A stretch of DNA of 16,595 nucleotides from assembly GCA_946562005.1 (NCBI GenBank), contig CAMNVD010000019.1:1-16595 (forward strand), written 5' to 3'. Of this stretch, positions 1 to 6,594 are shown piece by piece. A program made the position numbers and the translations under genes. Positions within the stretch are counted from its first letter, which is position 1; each line of letters opens with the position of its first letter. Source of the stretch: an uncultured Clostridia bacterium. Lineage in GTDB: Bacteria; Bacillota; Dehalobacteriia; UBA4068; JAAVYR01. The notes below the pieces were generated by a model that worked only from the letters and a program-made list of their open reading frames with translations, had not been told where the DNA came from and did not search any database.

Positions 1-286
1 GGATCTTCAGAAGAGTGGAAAAGGGTAGGGATGTTAGGGAGGAAGACGTTGGTTGGAAACAGAAAAATTTTTATGTTTTCGCCTGAGCGGTAATGGGTTT
101 CTCTATAAGATGGTACGGAATATTGTAGGAACCTTGGTGTTGGTAGGAAAAGGTAAGCTGAACGCTGCCGAAATACCGGTGTTATTGCAACAAACGTCAA
201 AACCCAATCTTCATCCTGCGCCTGCTTATGGGCTCTTTATGGAGCGGGTATATTATGATGAAGCGGATTATGCAACGTATAAATAA
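1..286 (+). CDS. truA: TruA tRNA pseudouridine synthase, C-terminal end, reading frame interrupted
   Basis: TruA makes pseudouridine at positions 38-40 of tRNA anticodon arms. The readable part, in the frame ending at 286, has the family's C-terminal signature GNGFLYKMVRNIVGTL followed by a PAPAYGL-type motif near the end; TruA proteins normally finish just after this. The gene starts outside the window. The frame that encodes this tail is closed upstream by TAG at 26-28 and 35-37, so it cannot be continuous with a normal TruA body. The +1 neighbouring frame (codons from position 3) is open to the TGA at 84-86 and ends in residues (NFYVF) that would join well onto the RLSGNGF of the tail. This suggests one missing base near position 80, a gene lesion or an assembly error. 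Gene identity is firm from the tail; whether the gene works is unknown. It sits directly before rplM, as in many Firmicutes. Confidence 0.75.
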
Positions 287-347
287 AACATATGCTGATA
301 ATCCTGAAAATTTTTATAAAAAAGCAAGTAAATAGGGTGCATGACCC

Positions 348-376
348 TTGACAGGCTGGGGAGAGGGCATTATAAT
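348..376 (+). promoter_or_regulatory. Sigma-A promoter of rplM-rpsI
   Basis: A perfect -35 TTGACA (348-353) and a perfect -10 TATAAT (371-376) are separated by 17 bp. Transcription would start near 383, about 60 bases before the rplM start codon. Both hexamers match the housekeeping consensus exactly, which suits a strongly expressed ribosomal protein operon. Confidence 0.85.
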
Positions 377-380
377 AAAT

Positions 381-426
381 AGGTAACTTTGTTGCTTTCT
401 GCCCCGTTAGCAATAAAGAAAGGTAA
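381..426 (+). promoter_or_regulatory. Candidate ribosomal protein L13 leader (autoregulatory hairpin)
   Basis: The 5' UTR between the predicted transcription start and the ribosome binding site can form a 10-bp stem, CTTTGTTGCT (387-396) with AGCAATAAAG (409-418), all paired if one G-U is allowed, around a 12-base loop containing CCCC. An alternative pairing, CTTTCT (395-400) with AGAAAG (417-422), would compete with it. The motif AGGTAA occurs on both sides (381-386 and 421-426). Firmicutes are known to carry an L13 leader RNA upstream of rplM, thought to let L13 repress its own operon. Position and fold fit, but I could not test the sequence against the covariance model. Confidence 0.5.
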
Positions 427-444
427 TAAAGAGGAGGGAATACC

Positions 445-879
445 GTGCAAACTTTCATGGCAAAAGCCCAAGAAATAGAACGCAAATGGTATATTTTAGA
501 TGCAACTAACAAACCATTAGGTAGAATCGCTACTGAAGCTGCTCGTTTACTTCGCGGTAAACATAAAGCTATTTTTACACCTCATGTTGATACCGGTGAT
601 TTTGTTATTATCATCAATGCTGACAAAGCAATTTTAACAGGGAATAAATTAGACCAAAAGAAATACTATCGGCACACCGGATATGTTGGTAATATGAAAG
701 TTACCGGCTATCGTGATTTGATGAAAAACAAACCTGAATTCGCAATGGAAAAAGCGGTGAAAGGGATGTTGCCTCATAACAGACTTGGCCGTCAAATGTT
801 CAAAAAATTAAAAGTATACGCAGGGGATGCGCATCCACATGCAGCACAGAAACCTGAAGTATGGAACTTTGGCGAGTAA
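445..879 (+). CDS. rplM: 50S ribosomal protein L13
   Basis: L13 is a large-subunit protein that binds 23S rRNA early in assembly. The 144-residue product has the usual length and motifs: ERKWYILDATNKPLGR near the N-terminus, the YYRHTGY stretch, and the highly conserved AVKGMLPHNRLGR followed by LKVYAGDAHPH near the C-terminus. The GTG start at 445 is preferred because GAGGAGG (431-437) lies 7 bases before it; the next in-frame ATG, four codons later, is farther away, and L13 proteins often have this short extension. It is first in a two-gene operon with rpsI, 20 bp downstream, behind a perfect promoter and a candidate autoregulatory leader. Confidence 0.98.
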   Translation: MQTFMAKAQEIERKWYILDATNKPLGRIATEAARLLRGKHKAIFTPHVDTGDFVIIINADKAILTGNKLDQKKYYRHTGYVGNMKVTGYRDLMKNKPEFAMEKAVKGMLPHNRLGRQMFKKLKVYAGDAHPHAAQKPEVWNFGE

Positions 880-899
880 GGTAGAAGGAGGAAAAGCAG

Positions 900-1292
900 A
901 TGGCAGACGTTAGATATTATGGTACCGGTCGTCGGAAAAATGCAATTGCTCGTGTGTGGTTAGTACCAGGCAGCGGCAAATTCAGCATCAACGGTCGGGA
1001 ATTGGAAGAATATTTTGATAAAAAAACATTGGTGATGATTGTAAAACAACCAATGGAATTGACTTCTACTTTAGCAAACTTTGATGTAATTGCAAATGTA
1101 TATGGCGGTGGGATTTCTGGTCAGGCAGGTGCAGTTCGTCATGTTATCTCTCGGGCATTGGTTGCAGCAGACGGTGAATATCGTCCTGCTTTGAAAGCTG
1201 CAGGATTTATGACTCGTGACCCAAGAATGAAAGAAAGAAGAAAATACGGCTTGAAAAAAGCGCGTAAAGCAAGCCAATTCTCCAAACGTTAA
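900..1292 (+). CDS. rpsI: 30S ribosomal protein S9
   Basis: S9 is a small-subunit head protein whose C-terminal tail reaches the P-site tRNA. The 130-residue product is full length and has the family pattern: YYGTGRRKNAIARVWL at the N-terminus, GGGISGQAGAVRHVISRAL in the middle, and the basic tail ending in QFSKR, the residues that contact tRNA. AAGGAGG (885-891) lies 8 bases before the ATG. The gene follows rplM by 20 bp with no promoter between, so the two are co-transcribed, and a strong terminator follows directly. Confidence 0.98.
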   Translation: MADVRYYGTGRRKNAIARVWLVPGSGKFSINGRELEEYFDKKTLVMIVKQPMELTSTLANFDVIANVYGGGISGQAGAVRHVISRALVAADGEYRPALKAAGFMTRDPRMKERRKYGLKKARKASQFSKR

Positions 1293-1315
1293 TCGGCTCA
1301 AATATTTCTTTTGCA

Positions 1316-1350
1316 AAAAAATCTCGGATTTATATCCGAGATTTTTTGTT
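1316..1350 (+). terminator. Terminator after rpsI
   Basis: A 14-bp perfect stem (1316-1329 with 1334-1347), core ATCTCGGAT/ATCCGAGAT, with a TTAT loop and a run of T at the 3' side. It ends the rplM-rpsI transcript 24 bases after the stop codon. Confidence 0.9.
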
Positions 1351-1383
1351 TTTAAATCTTTCCTTTATCTTTCTGGAAATCTA

Positions 1384-1392
1384 TGATACAAT
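1384..1392 (+). promoter_or_regulatory. Possible extended -10 promoter for the nitronate monooxygenase-like gene
   Basis: TG-A-TACAAT (1384-1392) matches an extended -10 element. The -35 position 17 bp upstream (TTTATC, 1364-1369) is poor. It lies between the rpsI terminator and the next gene, so a promoter is needed about here, but the exact site is uncertain. A TTGACA at 1409-1414 has no -10 at a suitable distance. Confidence 0.35.
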
Positions 1393-1442
1393 AAAGAAAA
1401 TACTTTGTTTGACAAACTAATTTTTGAGAGGACTGGTTCCCT

Positions 1443-2501
1443 ATGATGAAACCGTTAGTCATTGGTAATAAACAGGCAAAATACCCTATTGTCCAAGGGG
1501 GTATGGGTGTGGGCGTGAGTCTTTCCCGGTTGGCAGGTGCTGTGGCGAAGGCTGGTGGTGTAGGGGTAATCTCCGCAGCGCAAATCGGTTTTACGGAACC
1601 GGACTTTTATACCAATTGTGCAGAGAGTAACTTACGGGCTTTGAAAAAGCATATCGCTTTAGCTAAAGAGCAATGTGTTGAGGGGCTAGTGGGCGTCAAT
1701 ATTATGGTGGCAACGAAAGAATATGCTGCCCAGGTAAAAGCAGCCTGTGAGGCGGGAGTAGATTTGATTATTAGCGGTGCAGGGCTCCCTATGGATTTGC
1801 CTGGTTTGGTGGCAGGGTACGAGGCAGAAACAAAAATTGCTCCTATTGTTTCCACTGCAAAATCTGCCAGTGTTATCTTACGTTTCTGGGATAGACGTTT
1901 TCATCGTACGGCGGATATGGTGGTTATCGAAGGACCAAAAGCCGGGGGACATTTAGGCTTTTCTCATGAACAGTTAGCTGCGTTTACTCAGGAAACTTAT
2001 GATGCAGAAATCAAAGAAATTTTAGCAGTGATAAAGACGTATGGCGAGAAATATGGCTGCCATATTCCGGTAGTGGTTGCTGGCGGCATTTTTGACCAAG
2101 GGGATATTCGTCATGTGCTGGAGCTGGGGGCGGACGGCGTGCAGATGGCAACCCGTTTCGTGGTGACGGAAGAATGTGACGCAGCAGATGCTTATAAAGA
2201 GGCCTATCTCAATGCGAAACCTTCTGATGTAGAAATTGTCAAAAGCCCTGTGGGAATGCCAGGGCGGGCTATCCATAACGCTTTCTTAGAAAAGGTGGCC
2301 AAGGGGGAAACTCCAGTAAAGAAATGTTTGTCTTGTCTTGCTGTTTGTAATCCGGCAACGATACCTTATTGCATTACTCAGGCCCTTATTGAGGCAGTGC
2401 AAGGAGACTTAGACAACGGTTTAATCTTTTGTGGTGCAGAAGTAGGAAGACTTACTGAAATGACCACAGTACCAAAGCTTATGGCAGAATTATTTGCTTA
2501 A
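1443..2501 (+). CDS. Nitronate monooxygenase / FabK-like FMN-dependent TIM-barrel enzyme
   Basis: This 352-residue protein belongs to the 2-nitropropane dioxygenase family: FMN-binding TIM barrels that include nitronate monooxygenases and the enoyl-ACP reductase FabK. It starts with the family's IVQGGMGVGVS loop (residues 16-26), has SGAGLP (111-116), the EGPKAGGHLG motif with the probable active-site His170, and the phosphate-binding VVAGGIFDQGDI and GADGVQMATRF stretches. The C-terminus carries five Cys at 295, 298, 302, 310 and 330, the first four in a C-x2-C-x3-C-x7-C pattern, an extension that typical FabK proteins lack as far as I know. The ATG at 1443 follows GAGAGGA by about 10 bases; a second ATG comes next. 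It stands alone between two terminators. Substrate cannot be told from sequence: nitronate detoxification, fatty-acid synthesis or another flavin reaction are all possible. Confidence 0.85.
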   Translation: MMKPLVIGNKQAKYPIVQGGMGVGVSLSRLAGAVAKAGGVGVISAAQIGFTEPDFYTNCAESNLRALKKHIALAKEQCVEGLVGVNIMVATKEYAAQVKAACEAGVDLIISGAGLPMDLPGLVAGYEAETKIAPIVSTAKSASVILRFWDRRFHRTADMVVIEGPKAGGHLGFSHEQLAAFTQETYDAEIKEILAVIKTYGEKYGCHIPVVVAGGIFDQGDIRHVLELGADGVQMATRFVVTEECDAADAYKEAYLNAKPSDVEIVKSPVGMPGRAIHNAFLEKVAKGETPVKKCLSCLAVCNPATIPYCITQALIEAVQGDLDNGLIFCGAEVGRLTEMTTVPKLMAELFA

Positions 2502-2514
2502 AAGTAAGTTTTTC

Positions 2515-2591
2515 CATTCTGAGGAACGTAATGGCGAAGAATCTTTTGTGTTGTCCTGATTATAGGATTCTTCGCTATGCTCGGAATGACA
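2515..2591. repeat. Dispersed intergenic palindromic repeat, copy A
   Basis: The left arm (2515-2543) begins CATTCTGAG and ends GCGAAGAATC. The right arm (2566-2588) is its inverted counterpart, beginning GATTCTTCGC and ending CGGAATG. The arms form an imperfect hairpin. The same outer (GTCATTCTGAG) and inner (GAAGAATC) motifs return near 9100 and 14952. It is non-coding and lies between the monooxygenase-like stop codon and a terminator. Confidence 0.75.
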
Positions 2592-2597
2592 ATAAAT

Positions 2598-2636
2598 AAA
2601 AAGGGATACGGACAATGCAGTCTGTATCTCTTTTTT
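2598..2636. terminator. Bidirectional terminator between convergent genes
   Basis: A 15-bp stem (2599-2613 with 2620-2634, two G-U pairs) with a six-base loop, flanked by A-runs on the left and T-runs on the right. It can end both the plus-strand monooxygenase-like transcript and the minus-strand sigma/anti-sigma transcript, whose last codon is at 2641. Confidence 0.85.
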
Positions 2637-2640
2637 ATGC

Positions 2641-3252
2641 TTATTCACTTAAAAGTTTTTTGGCGTCAACATAATATTTGGGGCTGGAAGCCCATCCGTG
2701 TTCTTTTGTGATGGTCATGTATAATGTTTCTCCGTCATGGATTAGCTGTAGATAACAAATGCCATCCTCATTAAATTTATCGGTAATATCGTGGGTTTCT
2801 CCATAATAGGATAGTGTCCATTGGCCGTTTTCATTGTAAATATCAGGATGGTTTAACTCTTCCATGAGTTCTTCGGGGGTGAGTGGTCTTTCTTTACCGA
2901 AAGGACCATAAGCGACGCCACCGCCGCCTTCAGTGTGGATGTTGCCGTCTTTGTCTTCATATTTCAGGTTGTAGTTGCCTTGCCCGTCAAATTCGATGAT
3001 GGCGTCTGTAGGGTCGCCGTGCACCCAGATTTGGATGATTTGTTGGATGCCTCCTACATTGGCGGCGTAGGCGGCAAGGGAAGAACCAATGACGAGGGTT
3101 GCAGTAAGAGCTGCTGCCATTGCACGGGAAATGGTTCTTCTTTTTTTATGGTTGTTTTGCTCGTTTAACATTTTCATTACCTCCGTTTTGGTGTCGGGGG
3201 AGGAATGCAGGGTTGAAAATGCCCGTTTATATCGTTCTTTATTGGTCATCAT
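2641..3252 (-). CDS. Membrane-anchored putative anti-sigma factor
   Basis: The product has 203 residues: a charged N-terminal part (about 1-40) containing NKERYKRAFSTLHSSPDT, one hydrophobic segment (about 44-65), and a polar extracytoplasmic part rich in Asp, Glu and Gly. This layout, and an N-terminus of the KERYKR-F-LH type, is common in proteins encoded beside ECF sigma factors in Firmicutes; I infer that the N-terminal part binds the sigma factor and the outer domain senses an envelope signal. There is no zinc-finger (HxxxCxxC) anti-sigma motif. The gene overlaps the end of the sigma gene by 14 bp, so translation is probably coupled; AGGAGGAG precedes the ATG. The outer domain (about 75-203) is not one I recognise, so the signal is unknown. 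Confidence 0.7.
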   Translation of the reverse strand: MMTNKERYKRAFSTLHSSPDTKTEVMKMLNEQNNHKKRRTISRAMAAALTATLVIGSSLAAYAANVGGIQQIIQIWVHGDPTDAIIEFDGQGNYNLKYEDKDGNIHTEGGGGVAYGPFGKERPLTPEELMEELNHPDIYNENGQWTLSYYGETHDITDKFNEDGICYLQLIHDGETLYMTITKEHGWASSPKYYVDAKKLLSE

Positions 3253-3724
3253 CTATCCACTCCTCCTTTAATGTTTTTTTGAGCAGCGTGCGACCTCTGT
3301 TCAGTCGGACTTTCACATTGGCTTCGCTTACTTTTAGTACATCGGCAATTTCTCTCACGGTATAATCCTCATAATAAAATAGGTGCAGGACAATGCGGTA
3401 TTTTTCCGGAAGGCGCATCACTTCTTCAAATAATGCGCCATCTTCCGGCGTTTCAAAAGCGAGGGTGTTAGCGTAGTCTTCCATGGAAACACTTTTTCGT
3501 TTCCAAAAAGATAGATTGATGTTTTTTGCTTTATTGATTGCCACGCGAATGAGCCAAGCCTTGATGTGCTGCTCTGTTTCAAATTGTTTGTCTGTTGTAT
3601 AATACTGAAGGAAAGTTTCTTGTACGATGTCGTTTGCATCAGCGGCATTTTTGCAAATGCTGAATGCTGCTGCAAATAAATGGTCCTGATATCTTTCTAT
3701 CAGTAGTGTCATTTCTTCTCTCAT
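3239..3724 (-). CDS. ECF-type RNA polymerase sigma factor
   Basis: A small sigma-70 family protein with only regions 2 and 4. Region 2 has LIERYQDHLFAAAFSICKN and the DIVQETFLQYY stretch for core binding and -10 recognition. Region 4 has LPEKYRIVLHLFYYEDYT followed by the helix-turn-helix VREIADVLKVSEANVKVRLNRGR. A longer frame starts at 3766, but that ATG has no ribosome binding site and overlaps a plausible -10. The ATG at 3724 has AAGGA 7 bases upstream and gives 161 residues with the usual MREEMTLL-type start, so I choose it. The gene overlaps the putative anti-sigma gene downstream. Regulons of such pairs usually involve envelope stress, but no target can be named here. Confidence 0.9.
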   Translation of the reverse strand: MREEMTLLIERYQDHLFAAAFSICKNAADANDIVQETFLQYYTTDKQFETEQHIKAWLIRVAINKAKNINLSFWKRKSVSMEDYANTLAFETPEDGALFEEVMRLPEKYRIVLHLFYYEDYTVREIADVLKVSEANVKVRLNRGRTLLKKTLKEEWIDDDQ

Positions 3725-3761
3725 GAGCGATTCCTTATTTTTGATTTTTCTTGAAAAGCCT

Positions 3762-3799
3762 TTCATACTGTATACAATTTAGCGTGACAAAAGGTTACA
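3762..3799 (-). promoter_or_regulatory. Promoter region of the sigma/anti-sigma operon
   Basis: On the minus strand, TTGTCA (3790-3785) and TATGAA (3767-3762) are 17 bp apart, a fair sigma-A match. Immediately upstream is TGTAACC (3799-3793), which resembles the AAC-containing -35 of ECF-controlled promoters, so autoregulation by the encoded sigma factor is possible. Either reading puts transcription start inside the longer ORF and so favours the start codon at 3724. Confidence 0.45.
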
Positions 3800-3864
3800 A
3801 AATAAAACTATAAAAATATTTTTTCTAGCTACTTATGAATGTCATTCTGACAATCTGTTATAAC

Positions 3865-5196
3865 TTATGCGTATTGATATTTCTTCCGTTTTTTTAACAA
3901 GCAGGCGACTGTAACCATGAGCGCTAGGGTCTCCGCTACGACCACAGATAGCCAGATACCGTCAATATCTAGGAAAATAGGCAGGATTAGTACTGTACTG
4001 ATTTCAAAAATCAAAGTACGAGAGAAGGATATTAGTGCGGAAATACCACCATTATTGAGGGCAGTGAAAAAAGATGACCCCCAAATATTAAAGCCGCAAA
4101 GAAGAAACATGAATGCATAAATCATAAAGCCGTGGGTGGTCATAGCGGCCAGCGTTGGGTCGTAGCCTACAAAGATTTGGATGAGCGGGGAAGCGATGAC
4201 GTGAGAAATTATCGTCAGTGCAATACCCGTGACGCCAATGAGGAAGATGCTTTTCCTGAAAATATTTTTAAGTTCGCTATGGTTGCCTGCTCCATAGTGG
4301 TAGCTGACAATGGGGGCGCTGCCAATAGAATAGCCCAGGAAAATAGCAGAGAAAATAAAGTTGGCATACATGATGACGCCAAAGGCGGCAATACCGTCTT
4401 CTCCGGCTAACCGCATGAGCTGGAAGTTGTAGAGCATATTTACCACGGAGGCAGAAAGGCTGGTAACCATTTCGGATGAACCGTTAATGCAGGTGTTCAC
4501 CAGCACTGCCTTGTTAAATTTTGTTTTTTGCAGCTGGAGTAGGCTGCTATTTTTGCGGCTGAAATAGATAAGGGGCAATATACCGCCGATGATTTCTCCG
4601 GCCGCAGTGGCGATAGCTGCACCGGCAATACCCCACTGGAATACCACAATAAAGAGATAGTCTAACACCACGTTGGTAAGACCTGCCGCAATAGAGATAA
4701 TCAGGCTAAGGGTTGGTTTTTCTGCAACAACAAAAAAACTCTGGAAAACAGATTGTAACATGAAAGCGGCGGCAGTAGAAAATAGGATTCTGCCGTAAAT
4801 CATACAGTTTTCCAGCATTTCCCCCTCGGCGCCTAGGGCCATAGAAAGGGGACGGATAAAAGTCATCCCCAGGGCGGATAAAACCAGACCGCCGATAACC
4901 GTCACATAAATAAGCATGGAAAAATAGGCGTTTGCTTCCTCTCTTTTTCCTTCGCCTAGTGTTTTCGAGACTATTGCGCTGCCGCCGGTGCCAATCATAA
5001 AGCCAAAAGCGGCGCCAGCCATAGCGATGGGCATGATAAGATTGATAGCTGCAAATGGAATTTTCCCCACATAGTTAGAGACGAATAGCCCATCGACAAT
5101 GCTGTAGAGAGAGGTGCCTAGCATCAGCAGGATAGAGGGAATAACAAACCGTAAAAGGCGGTTGTAAGTAAAGTGGTCGGATAATTGGATTTTCAT
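3865..5196 (-). CDS. MATE family multidrug efflux transporter (MepA-like)
   Basis: The 443-residue protein is almost wholly hydrophobic, with about 12 membrane helices in two related halves, as in MATE cation antiporters that export drugs and dyes using Na+ or H+ gradients. Family features include the N-terminal RFVIPSILLMLGTSLYSIVDGLFV stretch split across helix 1, the GTGGSAIVSKTLGEGKREEA loop after helix 2, and the matching second-half SIGSAPIVSYHYGAGNHSELKNIFRK. It lies 45 bp downstream of a marR gene on the same strand with no terminator between, the same order as mepR-mepA of Staphylococcus aureus. AGGAGG precedes the ATG by 12 bases, slightly long. Substrate is unknown. Confidence 0.93.
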   Translation of the reverse strand: MKIQLSDHFTYNRLLRFVIPSILLMLGTSLYSIVDGLFVSNYVGKIPFAAINLIMPIAMAGAAFGFMIGTGGSAIVSKTLGEGKREEANAYFSMLIYVTVIGGLVLSALGMTFIRPLSMALGAEGEMLENCMIYGRILFSTAAAFMLQSVFQSFFVVAEKPTLSLIISIAAGLTNVVLDYLFIVVFQWGIAGAAIATAAGEIIGGILPLIYFSRKNSSLLQLQKTKFNKAVLVNTCINGSSEMVTSLSASVVNMLYNFQLMRLAGEDGIAAFGVIMYANFIFSAIFLGYSIGSAPIVSYHYGAGNHSELKNIFRKSIFLIGVTGIALTIISHVIASPLIQIFVGYDPTLAAMTTHGFMIYAFMFLLCGFNIWGSSFFTALNNGGISALISFSRTLIFEISTVLILPIFLDIDGIWLSVVVAETLALMVTVACLLKKRKKYQYA

Positions 5197-5241
5197 TTCT
5201 TGTCTATACCTCCTGAGGTTATTTTTGGGAAATGCGTTTAA

Positions 5242-5691
5242 TCATATCTGCGATAGAAATTGTTTCGTTTCCTTGGTGAATGCAGTCATGTATTTTTCTG
5301 CTAACCGCAAAAGCTCTTTTTGCTCTATCTCTGTTAAAGTGTTAAAAGCGTTATTTTCCATGTCGATAACAGGTAGGATATTTTTTTCGGCGAATTCTTT
5401 ACCCTTTTCGGTAAAGGTGAGGAGCATATTACGACCTTTGCCAGGGGTGAGCTGTATAAATCCATTTTCTTCCAGCTTTTTGGAGGCAGAGTTTACTGTT
5501 TGACGGCTGATGGCATATTGGTAGGCGATATCCTTTTGCTGACAGCCGGTACCAGATTCGGCAATGGAATAGAGCACGAGAAATGCTGCGTCTGAAATGC
5601 CGATTTTTAAGGAAATGGCGTGGTATAAATCGTCCATACGTTTGTAAATATAATCGAAGGCTTTGAAGGCCCGGTCTTGATAAAATTCCAT
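5242..5691 (-). CDS. MarR family transcriptional repressor
   Basis: A winged helix-turn-helix protein of about 150 residues. The HTH is GCQQKDIAYQYAISRQTVNSASKKLEENGFI, followed by the wing PGKGRNMLLTFTEKG; flanking helices would form the dimer interface. A frame opens at 5700, but that ATG abuts AGGAG with no spacing; the ATG three codons later (5691) has the ideal 9-base spacing, so I start there (149 residues). It is the first gene of a marR-MATE operon. Two copies of the palindrome ATCCGA-TT-TCGGAT in its promoter strongly suggest it represses itself and the pump, with derepression by a bound ligand. The ligand is unknown. Confidence 0.92.
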   Translation of the reverse strand: MEFYQDRAFKAFDYIYKRMDDLYHAISLKIGISDAAFLVLYSIAESGTGCQQKDIAYQYAISRQTVNSASKKLEENGFIQLTPGKGRNMLLTFTEKGKEFAEKNILPVIDMENNAFNTLTEIEQKELLRLAEKYMTAFTKETKQFLSQI

Positions 5692-5712
5692 GTTGTTCAT
5701 CTCCTGACTTAT

Positions 5713-5726
5713 ATCCGATTTCGGAT
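5713..5726. promoter_or_regulatory. MarR operator O1, in the marR 5' UTR
   Basis: Second copy of the palindrome, ATCCGA-TT-TCGGAT, centred 39 bp from O2 and just downstream of the predicted transcription start, close to the ribosome binding site. Confidence 0.78.
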
Positions 5727-5745
5727 TTATCTGTTTATAGAAGGT

Positions 5746-5774
5746 ATTATAATCCGATTTCGGATTTACGTCAA
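5746..5774 (-). promoter_or_regulatory. Promoter of the marR-MATE operon
   Basis: On the minus strand, -35 TTGACG (5774-5769) and a perfect -10 TATAAT (5751-5746) are 17 bp apart. Transcription would start near 5739. The spacer is almost entirely occupied by a palindromic operator. Confidence 0.85.
5751..5766. promoter_or_regulatory. MarR operator O2, within the promoter spacer
   Basis: Perfect palindrome AATCCGA-TT-TCGGATT (7-bp arms). It lies exactly between the -35 and -10 of the marR promoter, where a bound dimer would block RNA polymerase. Confidence 0.8.
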
Positions 5775-5817
5775 GGCCAAAAATAAAAAAATATGCGTTG
5801 GTTCTACGGAGCGTTGA

Positions 5818-5846
5818 TTGTATCTTTTTGCTGTAGCGGTTAAAAT
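5818..5846 (+). promoter_or_regulatory. Possible promoter of the XRE/desulforedoxin-like regulator gene
   Basis: TTGTAT (5818-5823), 17 bp, TAAAAT (5841-5846). The -10 is good and the -35 poor. It faces away from the marR promoter and is about 70 bases upstream of the next start codon. Confidence 0.35.
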
Positions 5847-5913
5847 AATATCTGTGTTAAGGATGATTGTTAGACATCAGAAAATTAAGACATAAGAAAA
5901 AGGGGGGCATTAT

Positions 5914-6507
5914 ATGGATTGTGAAAAAATTGGCGCTTTTATTTGTGCTGTGCGGAAAGAAAAGGGGTTAACCCAAAAAGTCCTAGGCGATAAATTAGGC
6001 GTTAGTGATAAAGCTATCTCTAAATGGGAGCGGGGCAGAGGGTTGCCGGAGTTATCTCTGCTTTGTGATTTAGCAGAGACATTGCAGGTAACCATCGAGA
6101 CGGTTCTTTCCGGCGGCAGAGAAGAAAATACATTATTAGGAGGAAATATGAAGAAAGTCAATTATTTTGTTTGCCCGACTTGTCATAACCTAATCTGGGC
6201 AACCAACGAAGCAACGGTTTCTTGCTGTGGGCATACCCTTGCGCCATTGACGCCTAAGAAGGCGGCAGAGGAAGAAAAACTTAAACTGGAGCAGGTAGAA
6301 GACGAATGGTTTGTCTCTTCAGACCATCCTATGACCAAAGACCACTATATCGCTTTTGCAGCCTTTGCAATGGGAGAGCGGCTGGAAATCATCAAGCTAT
6401 ATCCGGAATGGACTATGAGCTTCCGCCTGCCAGTCAAGAGAAGTGGTACGCTTCTTTGGTATTGCACCAAAGAGGGGTTATTTTATCAGAATGTAGCCAA
6501 GAAATAA
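5914..6507 (+). CDS. XRE regulator fused to desulforedoxin-like and superoxide reductase-like modules
   Basis: A 197-residue three-part protein. Residues 5-65 are an XRE/Cro helix-turn-helix (TQKVLGDKLGVSDKAISKWERGRGLP), so it should bind DNA. Residues 84-110 contain C87-x2-C90-x13-C104-C105, the Cys pattern of desulforedoxin, which holds one iron (zinc is possible). Residues 130-192 resemble the superoxide reductase fold: HPMTKDHYIAF supplies two His (138, 144) and WYCTKEGLF the Cys (184). Relative to true SORs the other His ligands look absent: the C-x2-H position is Glu, and there is no KHVP-type His upstream. I therefore infer a redox or metal sensor rather than an enzyme. Start is clear: AAGGGGGG lies 6 bases before the ATG. 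Related HTH proteins occur in gut Firmicutes; targets are unknown. Confidence 0.75.
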   Translation: MDCEKIGAFICAVRKEKGLTQKVLGDKLGVSDKAISKWERGRGLPELSLLCDLAETLQVTIETVLSGGREENTLLGGNMKKVNYFVCPTCHNLIWATNEATVSCCGHTLAPLTPKKAAEEEKLKLEQVEDEWFVSSDHPMTKDHYIAFAAFAMGERLEIIKLYPEWTMSFRLPVKRSGTLLWYCTKEGLFYQNVAKK

Positions 6508-6594
6508 TTCATAGAAAGAAGAGCTTGCGCATAAACTGAAAGCAACAGGAAGATTGGACAATATTCATCATAAATTTATTTCAGTAAGGTAGGA

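Noticed and set aside
53..286. Separate small gene starting at TTG 53
   Set aside because: The product is plainly the tail of TruA and has no ribosome binding site; it is a fragment of a longer gene.
237..512. Minus-strand ORF over the rplM promoter and leader
   Set aside because: It overlaps the start of rplM and a perfect plus-strand promoter, with no recognisable protein.
1409..1414. TTGACA as the -35 of the monooxygenase-like gene
   Set aside because: A -10 at 16-18 bp would fall in the ribosome binding site region, and none is present.
3725..3766. Longer sigma factor starting at 3766
   Set aside because: No ribosome binding site; the codon overlaps a likely -10, and the shorter form matches family length.
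3838..3856. TGTCATTCTGACA as a fourth repeat copy
   Set aside because: Only a 13-base palindromic match to the repeat's outer end; too short to claim.
6306..6539. 77-codon plus-strand ORF inside and after the XRE/SOR-like gene
   Set aside because: Out-of-frame shadow of a gene with clear domains; no recognisable motif.
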